Origin: an uncultured Blautia sp.
Lineage (GTDB): Bacteria > Bacillota > Clostridia > Lachnospirales > Lachnospiraceae
Assembly: GCA_900551715.1 (NCBI GenBank)
Contig: URXG01000022.1
Coordinates: 1 to 30,607 of the forward strand
Length of the DNA stretch: 30,607 bases
Direction: 5' to 3'
Translations under genes and position numbers: made by a program
Shown: positions 24,113-30,607 of the stretch, in pieces
Position numbering within the stretch: the first letter of the stretch is position 1
Layout: every line of letters starts with the position of its first letter
The notes under the pieces: model-generated
The model's database searches: none
The model's input: the letters and a program-made list of their open reading frames with translations, nothing else
What the model was told of the DNA's origin: nothing

Positions 24113-24871
24113 TCAGTCTGTGATAGTAATGCTTTCGATCACCGGCTGTGCTTCTGTCTTAATCGTACCGTTGTCATCGGTAGGCTGTGCTTCTTTACAG
24201 ATCTTGTCTACAATATCCATTCCCTCTGCCACATGTCCGAAAGCTGCATACTCTCCATCCAGGAAGGTACTGTCAGACTGAACAATAAAGAACTGAGAAC
24301 TTGCACTGTCCGGATCTGTGGAACGTGCCATGGAAATTGTTCCTCTGGTGTGGGAAATATTATTGTCTACACCATTGCTGGAAAATTCACCTTTGATGGT
24401 TTCCTCTGCACCACCGGTGCCATCTCCCTTGGGATCGCCTCCCTGCATCATAAATCCGTCAATAATACGCCAGAAGGTAAGTCCGTCATAAAATTTATCT
24501 TCTGCAAGTTTTACGAAATTGGTAACTGTGATCGGTGCTGTGTCTGCATCCAGTTCTACCTGAATATCGCCATAATCTTTGATCTTGATGTCTGCATGAT
24601 GGATACCTGTCAGTTCTTCACTGGTATCTATTACAGTGGCATTTACATCTTCTCCGTCTGTTCCGTCACTGAATCCAGCTTTTTCTGCTTCTTCGTCGCT
24701 GACCGGTTCCTGATCTTCTACAGTTTCTTCTTTCTTATCTTCTGTTGTTTCTTTGGTCTCTTCTGTTTTGGTTTCTTCTTTTTTATCTGAAGTATCGCTT
24801 CCTCCGCATCCTGCCAGAGTTCCCGCCGTAAGTATAAGTGCACAGAGCACTGCTAATGTTCTGGATTTCAT
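24113..24871 (-). CDS. Cyclophilin-type peptidyl-prolyl isomerase lipoprotein
   Basis: The 252-residue protein has a lipoprotein signal peptide with lipobox LAGC (Cys22) and a strongly charged Lys/Glu/Thr linker (about 28-75). A cyclophilin domain (about 95-252) follows. The cyclophilin core includes FWRIIDGFMMQGGDPKGDGTGG, read here as FWRIIDGFMMQGGDP followed by KGDGTGG, and SSQFFIV. The Arg of FWRII and the QFF segment form the usual active site. It should speed prolyl isomerisation during folding of exported proteins on the outer membrane face. A promoter at 24968-24996 precedes it. The gene is monocistronic between two bidirectional or divergent regions. Confidence 0.92.
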   Translation of the reverse strand: MKSRTLAVLCALILTAGTLAGCGGSDTSDKKEETKTEETKETTEDKKEETVEDQEPVSDEEAEKAGFSDGTDGEDVNATVIDTSEELTGIHHADIKIKDYGDIQVELDADTAPITVTNFVKLAEDKFYDGLTFWRIIDGFMMQGGDPKGDGTGGAEETIKGEFSSNGVDNNISHTRGTISMARSTDPDSASSQFFIVQSDSTFLDGEYAAFGHVAEGMDIVDKICKEAQPTDDNGTIKTEAQPVIESITITD

Positions 24872-24967
24872 TGGTCATTTCCTCCTGACTTATCGTAAAA
24901 TAATTGCCTGTTTCTTTTAATGAAGCATAACTGTAAAGATACTGATCCATTACGATGAAACACAGAT

Positions 24968-24996
24968 AGTGTAACATTCTGACAAAGCAAAGTCAA
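24968..24996 (-). promoter_or_regulatory. Promoter of the cyclophilin gene
   Basis: On the minus strand TTGACT (24991-24996) and TACACT (24968-24973) are 17 nt apart, about 97 nt upstream of the start codon. Confidence 0.55.
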
Positions 24997-25035
24997 TGTT
25001 GTGTCAACAGCTCCTATCTGTTAAAATACTGATAG

Positions 25036-25041
25036 TATAAT
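25036..25041 (+). promoter_or_regulatory. -10 box of the luxS promoter
   Basis: A perfect TATAAT lies 54 nt before the luxS start. The -35 region is weak. A small inverted repeat, ctatc/gatag (25014-25018 with 25031-25035), abuts the -10 box and could be a regulator site. No SAM or S-adenosylhomocysteine riboswitch is recognisable. Confidence 0.45.
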
Positions 25042-25094
25042 AGATTATTGTTCACAGTAACTATAATAGCACACACAGAAAGGAATCCTGTATT

Positions 25095-25574
25095 ATGAAA
25101 AAAATCGCAAGTTTTACCATAGACCATATCAAACTCCAGCCAGGTATCTATGTTTCCCGTAAAGACTATCTTGGAGACGAAGTGATCACTACTTTTGATA
25201 TCCGTATGACTTCTCCCAATGAAGAACCTGTTATGAACACTGCTGAACTTCACGCTATGGAACATCTGGCAGCTACTTTTCTCCGTAATCATACAGAATT
25301 CGGCCCAAAAATCATCTACTGGGGTCCGATGGGATGCCGTACCGGCAACTACCTGCTTCTGGCAGGTGACTACGAATCCAGAGATATCGTGCCCCTGATG
25401 ACGGAAATGTTTGAATTTATCCGGGATTTTGAAGGAGAAATCCCAGGAGCTTCTGCCAAGGACTGTGGCAATTACCTGGACATGAATCTTGGCATGGCAA
25501 AATACCTTGCTAAAAAATATCTGGATGAAGTTCTCTACGACATCAAACCAGAAAGACTTGTTTATCCTGAATAG
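25095..25574 (+). CDS. luxS: S-ribosylhomocysteine lyase LuxS
   Basis: The 159-residue protein has the metal site of LuxS complete: HAMEH with His53 and His57, and Cys124 in AKDCGNYLDMNL. The catalytic Cys81 in MGCRTGNY and Glu56 are present as well. LuxS splits S-ribosylhomocysteine to homocysteine and DPD, the precursor of autoinducer 2, completing detoxification of S-adenosylhomocysteine. Length is typical. The gene stands alone with a ribosome site AAAGGAA and a strong terminator. It is not linked to pfs or methionine genes here, so a regulatory link to its neighbours is not apparent. Confidence 0.97.
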   Translation: MKKIASFTIDHIKLQPGIYVSRKDYLGDEVITTFDIRMTSPNEEPVMNTAELHAMEHLAATFLRNHTEFGPKIIYWGPMGCRTGNYLLLAGDYESRDIVPLMTEMFEFIRDFEGEIPGASAKDCGNYLDMNLGMAKYLAKKYLDEVLYDIKPERLVYPE

Positions 25575-25583
25575 TCATAATCC

Positions 25584-25619
25584 AAAAAAGCACATCCCAC
25601 TGACGAGATGTGCTTTTTA
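25584..25619. terminator. Bidirectional terminator between luxS and the SH3b lipoprotein gene
   Basis: Twelve-base perfect arms aaaaagcacatc (25585-25596) and gatgtgcttttt (25607-25618) form a hairpin with A/T tracts on both sides, serving the two convergent genes. Confidence 0.9.
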
Positions 25620-25642
25620 TGTTTATACTGCAATGTGAATGT

Positions 25643-26092
25643 TTATTGTGCAGCTGTTGCGTCTGCAGCTGCTGCAGGTGCTGTGGTAGATGCAAACTGT
25701 GCACTGATATAACAGGTCTGTCCGTTAAAGTTTACTTCTATCCACTGTCCATCCTGGCTGACTCCTGTACTGGTCAGTGCAGTTCCAGGAGCTACTCCCT
25801 GTATGATCTGTGCATCTGTACTGCAGTCTGTACGAAGATTCACATCAGACGTTGCATAGTAAGTAGCATCCTGTTTGACAATCGTAACGCCGGCTGCTGT
25901 CTGAGAAGTCTCCTGTACCGGTGTCGCTGTTGGCTCCGGTGTAGGTGTTGCCTCCGGTGTTGGTTCTGGTGTGGGGGTGGGTGTTGCTTCTATAACTGTT
26001 ACGGTAGAATCTTCCCCACCTGTGCTGTAACCACAACCAGCTGTCACCAGTGCAAGACCTGCCGCCAAAAATAATATTCCGGATTTCTTCAT
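25643..26092 (-). CDS. Lipoprotein with bacterial SH3 (SH3b) domain
   Basis: The 149-residue protein has a lipoprotein signal MKKSGILFLAAGLALVTAGC, with Cys20 lipidated. A Pro/Thr/Glu repeat linker (about 36-60) leads to an SH3b domain (about 80-135) containing DVNLRTDCSTDAQIIQGV and GQWIEVNFNGQTCYIS. SH3b domains often bind peptidoglycan or peptides outside the cell. There is no catalytic domain. I chose the ATG at 26092, preceded by an AAAGGAGG site, over an upstream in-frame ATG that would put 21 extra residues before the signal peptide. The product ends in an Ala-rich tail. It has its own promoter and is not clearly part of the hydE transcript. Confidence 0.85.
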   Translation of the reverse strand: MKKSGILFLAAGLALVTAGCGYSTGGEDSTVTVIEATPTPTPEPTPEATPTPEPTATPVQETSQTAAGVTIVKQDATYYATSDVNLRTDCSTDAQIIQGVAPGTALTSTGVSQDGQWIEVNFNGQTCYISAQFASTTAPAAAADATAAQ

Positions 26093-26125
26093 ATTAATAA
26101 TAGCCTCCTTTATAACCATGCTACC

Positions 26126-26155
26126 ACTATACTCCATAGCGGGGCAGTTATGCAA
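26126..26155 (-). promoter_or_regulatory. Promoter of the SH3b lipoprotein gene
   Basis: On the minus strand TTGCAT (26150-26155) and TATAGT (26126-26131) are 18 nt apart, placed between the hydE stop codon and the lipoprotein ribosome site. Confidence 0.5.
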
Positions 26156-26169
26156 GAGTTTTTTGTGGT

Positions 26170-27207
26170 CTATCCTTTATAGTCTCCCCGGTCACTGACA
26201 ATCTGACAGCCAATCTGTTCCATTCGTCTAGAAAGGCAGTGTCTGCATTCTGCTGCTTCATCTCCTGTGCAGATCTTACCATCATAAAGCATATATTTTT
26301 TTCGTACAGAAACCGGCGAAAGGTTCGGCATAACTACATTGGCCCCGGAAAGGACTCCCATCTCTCTGCCCTTGGGATGGATGGTTCCCAGCGCTGTGGT
26401 TGCTGGAAGAAGCACATGAGGAAGCATCAGTCTTAAAAGTGCCAAGTAAAACAGGGTATCTTCTAACGTGCCACTTTTTTCTCCATGAAACGGGGTGTCC
26501 TGATGTGGGATAAAAGGTCCGATCCCTACCATTTCCGGATTCAGTTCTTTCAAGAAAAGAAAATCATCTGCAAGATTTTCCACTCTCTGATAAGGAGCTC
26601 CTACCATAAATCCCGCACCTGTCTGAAAGCCCAGTTTTTTCAGTGTTCTGAGACAATTTTTGCGGTGTTCGCAAGACATGGAAGAAGGATGAAGTTTCCC
26701 ATAATGTTCCTCATCCGCAGTCTCATGACGGAGAAGGTATCTGTCCACGCCGGCTTCTCTGTAGTCTCTGTAAGACTCCTCAGATTTTTCTCCAATGGAA
26801 AGGGTCAGCGCACAGTCCGGGTATTCTGCTTTAATCTTATGTATGATGGAAAGAAGTCTTTCGTCTGTATAATATCCGTCCTCTCCTCCCTGAAGAACAA
26901 AAGTCCGGAATCCCAGCTCATAACCCTGCTGACAGCAGAGGAGAATGTCTTCTTCTGTCAGTCTATATCTCTGGGCATTTTTGTTGCTGCGGCGGATACC
27001 ACAGTAATAACAGTCATTTTTGCAGTAGTTGGTAAATTCAATCAGTCCTCTTACATAAATATCATTTCCGTATATCTGCTGGCGAACTTTGTTTCCAAGG
27101 TCTCTGGCATACTGATCTGTCTCTTCACTTCTTTCAGAAAAGAGCTGTATCCACTGTTCTCTGTCCAGGCTGCCTGTAACATGAAGTCTGTCAATTAGTT
27201 TTTTCAT
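26170..27207 (-). CDS. hydE: [FeFe]-hydrogenase maturase HydE (radical SAM)
   Basis: The 345-residue radical SAM protein has its [4Fe-4S] cluster motif CKNDCYYC with Cys62, Cys66 and Cys69, followed by GIRRSNKNAQRYRLTEEDI, which is characteristic of HydE. Near the C-terminus a CX7CX2C set (Cys313, Cys321, Cys324) matches the second, optional cluster site known from Thermotoga HydE. HydE acts with HydG and HydF in building the H-cluster of [FeFe] hydrogenase; those partners are not in this window. The start at 27207 overlaps the end of the dihydropyrimidinase gene by 17 nt, so the two are co-translated. PylB-type methylornithine synthase is related, but the motifs favour HydE. Confidence 0.9.
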   Translation of the reverse strand: MKKLIDRLHVTGSLDREQWIQLFSERSEETDQYARDLGNKVRQQIYGNDIYVRGLIEFTNYCKNDCYYCGIRRSNKNAQRYRLTEEDILLCCQQGYELGFRTFVLQGGEDGYYTDERLLSIIHKIKAEYPDCALTLSIGEKSEESYRDYREAGVDRYLLRHETADEEHYGKLHPSSMSCEHRKNCLRTLKKLGFQTGAGFMVGAPYQRVENLADDFLFLKELNPEMVGIGPFIPHQDTPFHGEKSGTLEDTLFYLALLRLMLPHVLLPATTALGTIHPKGREMGVLSGANVVMPNLSPVSVRKKYMLYDGKICTGDEAAECRHCLSRRMEQIGCQIVSDRGDYKG

Positions 27208-28594
27208 TGATATTTCTCTCTTGAAATCTGTTTTTTTCTCTTGGGATAAAGGTTCCCAGCTTTTCTTCTGCTATCTTTCCACCAGTTACTGCCAGATGTC
27301 CTCTCAGAAAAACTTTGTCAATGCCACAGTGCAGTTCAAAACCTTCAAAAGGATTATTGTCTGTATTATAGGCATGGGTCTTTGCGGAAATTACACTTTT
27401 TTCTTCTGGATCCAGAACCACAATGTCAGCGTCACTTCCCGGGCGAATCACGCCTTTGCGTGGGTAAACGCCATAAAGTCTGGCAGGGTTTTCACTTAAA
27501 AGAGCACACATCTGTTCTCTGGTGATTTTTCCTGTTTCCACACCATATGTATAAAGAAGGGTCCCTCTTGTCTGCACCCCTGGCAGTCCTCCTGGGATCT
27601 TTGTGAAATCATCTTTTCCCAGAGCTTTCTGTGCCAGAGTAAAACTGCACTGATCTGTGGCTACTGTCTGGATCTCCCCATCTGCCAGTGCTTTCCACAG
27701 ACAATCCTGATCTTCTTTTTTGCGGATCGGAGGTGCACATACATAAACAGCCCCTTGAAAATCCGGTTTGGAATATACGCTGTCATCCAAAAGAAGATAC
27801 TGAGGACAGGTTTCTGCATAAATGATCTGTCCGTTCTTTCTTGCTGCGATCACTTCTTCATAAGCCTTCTGGTTAGTAAGATGAACCACCATTACCGGGG
27901 CATCTGCCTCTTTTGCAATTACAAGAAGCCTGTGTACTGCCTCTGCTTCCATGGTATCCGGTCTTACCAGTGGATGATTTTCTGGACCGAATCTGCCCTC
28001 TTTGTGTGCATCATCGATCAAAGCATCGATCACTCCTGCATTCTCACAGTGTACTCCGGCAAAGCAGCCACACTGTCCCAGTTTCTTCAAAATCTTGTAC
28101 AGATCTCTGTCGTTCACGATCATTGCAGGGTAAGTCATATATAACTTAAAACTGGTGATTCCTGCATCTATCATATCCTGAACTTCCTGCTCTGTACGAT
28201 CATTCCATTCTACAATGGACATATGAAAAGAATAATCACAGGAACATTTGCCATCTGCTTTCTGATGCCATCTTTCCAGACCTTCTTTCAGCGTATGTCC
28301 ACCTTTATCCTGAGAAGCATAATCGATCACAAAGGTAGTTCCGCCTAAGATTGCAGCTCTGGTACCTGTCTCAAAATCATCTGCAGTAACAGTGCCTGCC
28401 ACTTCCAGGTCAAAATGTGTATGACCATCAATAAATCCTGGAAATAGAAGCTTGCCTGTCACATCTATTACTGTAGCTTCTTCATCCTGAATATCCCGGG
28501 CAACCTTTATGATTTTTTCATCTTCTGTCAGTACATCCAGCCGTTCTGAACTGCTGCCTGATACAACAGTTCCGTTTTTCAATAAATATTTCAT
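27191..28594 (-). CDS. Dihydropyrimidinase/D-hydantoinase
   Basis: The 467-residue cyclic amidohydrolase has all metal ligands expected for the family: His58 and His60 in DGHTHFD, the carbamylated Lys150 in SFKLYMTYPAM, His182 in GVHCENAG, His238 in VVHLTNQ and Asp314 in VATDQCSF. It should open dihydrouracil, dihydrothymine or hydantoin rings; which one is not decided by the sequence. I chose the ATG at 28594 (MKYLLKNGTVV), with a GGGGGTG site upstream, because the family starts here and the 22 residues in frame before it do not fit. The gene is divergent from a PAS/HTH regulator and overlaps hydE downstream. Confidence 0.9.
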   Translation of the reverse strand: MKYLLKNGTVVSGSSSERLDVLTEDEKIIKVARDIQDEEATVIDVTGKLLFPGFIDGHTHFDLEVAGTVTADDFETGTRAAILGGTTFVIDYASQDKGGHTLKEGLERWHQKADGKCSCDYSFHMSIVEWNDRTEQEVQDMIDAGITSFKLYMTYPAMIVNDRDLYKILKKLGQCGCFAGVHCENAGVIDALIDDAHKEGRFGPENHPLVRPDTMEAEAVHRLLVIAKEADAPVMVVHLTNQKAYEEVIAARKNGQIIYAETCPQYLLLDDSVYSKPDFQGAVYVCAPPIRKKEDQDCLWKALADGEIQTVATDQCSFTLAQKALGKDDFTKIPGGLPGVQTRGTLLYTYGVETGKITREQMCALLSENPARLYGVYPRKGVIRPGSDADIVVLDPEEKSVISAKTHAYNTDNNPFEGFELHCGIDKVFLRGHLAVTGGKIAEEKLGTFIPREKNRFQERNINEKTN

Positions 28595-28675
28595 AATTTT
28601 CACCCCCGAAATCTTATGATTTATTAGTATAAATATACCATTCTTCCCGGATATCAGCAACTGTTATCTGCAACT

Positions 28676-28715
28676 TCCAATTGGATATACTTTATTTTTA
28701 CATCAGAATATCCAA
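28676..28715. promoter_or_regulatory. Candidate operator in the dihydropyrimidinase/regulator spacer
   Basis: A perfect palindrome tccaattgga (28676-28685) overlaps an inverted repeat ttggatat/atatccaa (28681-28688 with 28708-28715, spacer 19 nt). It lies midway in the divergent spacer 28595-28827 and could bind the adjacent regulator. A minus-strand TATACT at 28626-28631 without a good -35 box may be the -10 box of the dihydropyrimidinase gene. Confidence 0.4.
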
Positions 28716-28756
28716 CAATTTTTTTAAGGTATACTTAATTTTCTTTGGAAAAAAAC

Positions 28757-28785
28757 TTTATATTAAATCTGTTTTATGTTATATT
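28757..28785 (+). promoter_or_regulatory. Probable promoter of the PAS/HTH regulator
   Basis: TTTATA (28757-28762) and TATATT (28780-28785) are 17 nt apart, with TG just before the -10 box, about 45 nt upstream of the start codon. Confidence 0.4.
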
Positions 28786-28827
28786 GTAAATACGTTATTA
28801 TAACAAAAAAATGGAGGAGGAATAAAA

Positions 28828-29475
28828 ATGGGACGTCTGACTGTATTGAAACAGATTGCGCGGGATCTTGCTTCTCAATTTGGTCCTGACTGCGAGATTG
28901 TAATTCATGACCTTAAGACCAATGATCCTGAACATTCTATCGTATATATCGAAAACGGTCATGTTACAGGCAGAGGAATTGGTGACGGACCTTCCAACGC
29001 TGTTTTTGATGTAATTCGCCATAACAATAAGAAAGACAGTGATCCAACAAATGAAATTCATGATCACTCTGGATATCTGATGAAAACTTCCGATGGAAAG
29101 ATCCTTAAGTGTAGCACTTCCTATATCCGGGATGACGATGGCAGCCTGCACTATGTCTTTGGTATCAATTACGATATCACCAAGCTGACTATGATCGAAA
29201 GTGCACTTCACGCACTTATCACGCCGGTAAACAAAGAAGAAAAACCAAAGGAGATCACCCACAGCGTCAACGACCTTCTGGAACATCTCATTGAAGAATC
29301 TGTTGCTCTGGTAGGCAAGCCTGTAGCACTGATGAACAAAGAAGATAAGGTAAAAGCTATCCAGTTTCTCAATGATTCCGGTGCTTTCCTTATTACAAAA
29401 TCCGGTGACAAAGTTGCCAGCTATTTCGGTATTTCCAAGTATACTCTTTACAGCTACATAGATGTAAACAAATAA
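28828..29475 (+). CDS. YheO/DauR-like transcriptional regulator (PAS + HTH)
   Basis: The 215-residue protein has an N-terminal YheO-like PAS domain (about 1-120) opening LKQIARDLASQFGPDCEIVI, with the family pattern HDLKTNDPEHSIVYIENGHVTGR, here cited as HDLKTNDPEHSIVYIENG. The C-terminal DauR-type helix-turn-helix (about 150-212) ends YFGISKYTLYSYID. DauR of Pseudomonas represses D-arginine use, and other members regulate nitrogen compound catabolism. Here the gene is divergent from the dihydropyrimidinase gene, so control of hydantoin or pyrimidine use in response to a small ligand is the natural guess. The start follows a GGAGGAGG site. A bidirectional terminator closes the gene. Confidence 0.87.
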   Translation: MGRLTVLKQIARDLASQFGPDCEIVIHDLKTNDPEHSIVYIENGHVTGRGIGDGPSNAVFDVIRHNNKKDSDPTNEIHDHSGYLMKTSDGKILKCSTSYIRDDDGSLHYVFGINYDITKLTMIESALHALITPVNKEEKPKEITHSVNDLLEHLIEESVALVGKPVALMNKEDKVKAIQFLNDSGAFLITKSGDKVASYFGISKYTLYSYIDVNK

Positions 29476-29521
29476 AAAATCCGCAGAGTTATCTTTTCTG
29501 ATAGCCCTGCGGATTTTGTTT
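29474..29521. terminator. Bidirectional terminator after the regulator gene
   Basis: Arms aaaatccgcag (29476-29486) and ctgcggatttt (29507-29517) form the base of a hairpin with a smaller inner stem ttatc/gatag. It serves the regulator and, on the other strand, the cytidylate-kinase-like gene. Confidence 0.85.
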
Positions 29522-30534
29522 TATTCAGCTGTCTGTTGTGTCTGCTGATTCAGAAGTCGTTTGATCACGTCAATGGTTTCTTTGATACCATAGTTTGCAC
29601 TGTTGATACAAAGGTCGTAATTCTCCGGTTTGCCCCATTTCTCTCCTGTATAAAACTCATAATATTTTCTGTGCTGCTTATCCATCTTTTTAAGAAAACG
29701 GACTGCATTTTTCATGTCCATGTTCCGGACATCCATAACATGCTGTACACGTACCTGGAAAGGAGCGCTGATAAAAATACTGACATGAGGAATGTGATTA
29801 TTCTTAAGAATCGCATCTGCACATCGTCCCATGATCAGACAGTCTTCCGTTCTGGCAAGTTCACAGATCAAATCACTCATATTAAAAAATACGGCATCCT
29901 GTTTGGAAAGACCATGATACCGGTTCAGTTCTTTCAGCTTGGTACCAAGACTTTCATGAGTTTTCTTTCCATATTTATTAAAATCTGTAAAATTCTCTCT
30001 GTCCTGGACATTGTCCTTTTCTGCTTCCAGACGTTTCAGAACCTGTTCAAAAATTTCCGAATCATAGTAATTAATACGAAGCTGATCTGCCAGTTCAAAC
30101 CCGATATCGTTTCCGGCACTGCCCTGTGTACGGCTGATGCAGATCACAAGATGATCGTTTTCGGACAGTTTCTGGCGATGAGCCACAAGGTTCAGTGCCA
30201 CACGTTCTGCATCCACAATATCTGTAGTTCCAAACTGGTCCGGAAGCTTCTCAATCTCTCTCAGAATATTGTCATATTCTGTCATAAGACGGCTGCGTTC
30301 ACTTTTATCTTTGATGGTTCGTGCCATGTTACTGATCAGTGCCAGTTCGCTTCGGAGGAGATGTCCGTCCGGTTTGGCATACATCAGCATACTTAATGTA
30401 CGGATAGTGCTTTCTCTGTTTCCTGAAAAAGTACGTCCAAGGGCAGACCCCAGAACCCGGTAAACTTCACCATCCAGATCATAGATCCGATTGGCAAGTT
30501 CTGTATAAATTTCCTGATTGATTTTTTCTGCCAT
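29521..30534 (-). CDS. Cytidylate-kinase-like family protein with N-terminal extension
   Basis: The 337-residue protein has a C-terminal domain (about 125-330) of the cytidylate-kinase-2 type. It has the glycine-rich loop ISRTQGSAGNDIG (133-145), LADQLRINYYDSEIF and LIMGRCADAIL. This family lacks the classic GKS/T P-loop. About 120 helical residues precede it (RIYDLDGEVYRVLG and following), which are not part of the kinase fold. The substrate is unknown; phosphotransfer to a nucleotide is an assumption from the family name. It starts at 30534 behind an AAGGAGGG site that abuts the stop codon of an upstream gene, so it is probably the second gene of an operon. Confidence 0.85.
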   Translation of the reverse strand: MAEKINQEIYTELANRIYDLDGEVYRVLGSALGRTFSGNRESTIRTLSMLMYAKPDGHLLRSELALISNMARTIKDKSERSRLMTEYDNILREIEKLPDQFGTTDIVDAERVALNLVAHRQKLSENDHLVICISRTQGSAGNDIGFELADQLRINYYDSEIFEQVLKRLEAEKDNVQDRENFTDFNKYGKKTHESLGTKLKELNRYHGLSKQDAVFFNMSDLICELARTEDCLIMGRCADAILKNNHIPHVSIFISAPFQVRVQHVMDVRNMDMKNAVRFLKKMDKQHRKYYEFYTGEKWGKPENYDLCINSANYGIKETIDVIKRLLNQQTQQTAE

Positions 30535-30546
30535 AACTCTCCCTCC

Positions 30547-30607
30547 TTACAAAAAGAACACAAGCATATCCAGTATAAATACCGGAACAAGGAATACCAG
30601 TGACCAG
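30547..30607 (-). CDS. C-terminus of a probable membrane protein (partial)
   Basis: Reading into the window on the minus strand, an open frame of 19 codons ends with TAA at 30547-30549. The residues WSLVFLVPVFILDMLVFFL are almost wholly hydrophobic, as in a last transmembrane helix. The ribosome site of the cytidylate-kinase-like gene follows at once. The family cannot be recognised from so little, and a chance open frame is possible. Confidence 0.4.
   Translation of the reverse strand, partial: WSLVFLVPVFILDMLVFFL

Noticed and set aside
24872..25094. SAM or SAH riboswitch before luxS
   Set aside because: No conserved core was seen and the transcript leader is only about 47 nt.

Overview
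The window looks like chromosome from a gut Lachnospiraceae bacterium (Blautia/Dorea/Mediterraneibacter-like Clostridia). This rests on AT-leaning Gram-positive coding style, strong AGGAGG-type ribosome binding sites, TTGACA/TATAAT promoters, anaerobic cobalamin genes (cbiD), a GH112 galacto-N-biose/lacto-N-biose phosphorylase, HydE, LuxS, type III pantothenate kinase and a Cna-B adhesin with a sortase tail. No species can be named from sequence reading alone. No tRNA, rRNA, CRISPR array, transposase or phage gene was seen.

Layout. 1-1947: start of a minus-strand cobalamin operon (cbiD, then the cobalt-precorrin-4 methyltransferase running off the edge) behind a strong promoter. 1950-3606: a palindrome-rich spacer and an L,D-transpeptidase. 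3734-5890: GH112 phosphorylase. 6125-7012: RluA-type pseudouridine synthase, overlapping tail to tail with a coenzyme A operon (coaBC, an ECF S component probably for pantothenate, coaX; 6966-9743). 9897-16262: a surface module. A membrane-anchored ATLF/PPEP-like zinc metallopeptidase is preceded by a class I cyclic-di-GMP riboswitch and terminator. Divergent from it is a probable seven-gene operon: transglutaminase-like lipoprotein, PilC/GspF, four small single-span proteins (at least one prepilin-like) and PilT. 16271-23284: a 2337-residue sortase-anchored adhesin with six Cna-B repeats, whose leader carries two competing hairpins. 23494-30607: mnmM-like methyltransferase, cyclophilin lipoprotein, luxS, SH3b lipoprotein, hydE overlapping a dihydropyrimidinase gene, a divergent PAS/DauR-like regulator, a cytidylate-kinase-like protein and the tail of a membrane protein.

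How the genes may work together. The most interesting part is 9.9-23.3 kb. In Clostridioides difficile, c-di-GMP switches off the secreted protease PPEP-1 through a class I riboswitch while promoting adhesins and type IV pili, so cells move from release to attachment. Here the same elements (class I c-di-GMP aptamer, PPEP-like protease, pilus-type machinery, large adhesin) lie side by side, but the protease is tethered to the membrane by a long Lys/Thr-rich stalk. A 7-nt complementarity between the aptamer 3' edge and the terminator predicts an OFF switch. The neighbouring lipoprotein has a Pro-Pro bond just after its lipid anchor and is a possible substrate, while the adhesin has none. These links are inference; the riboswitch, zinc motif and gene order are read directly from the sequence.
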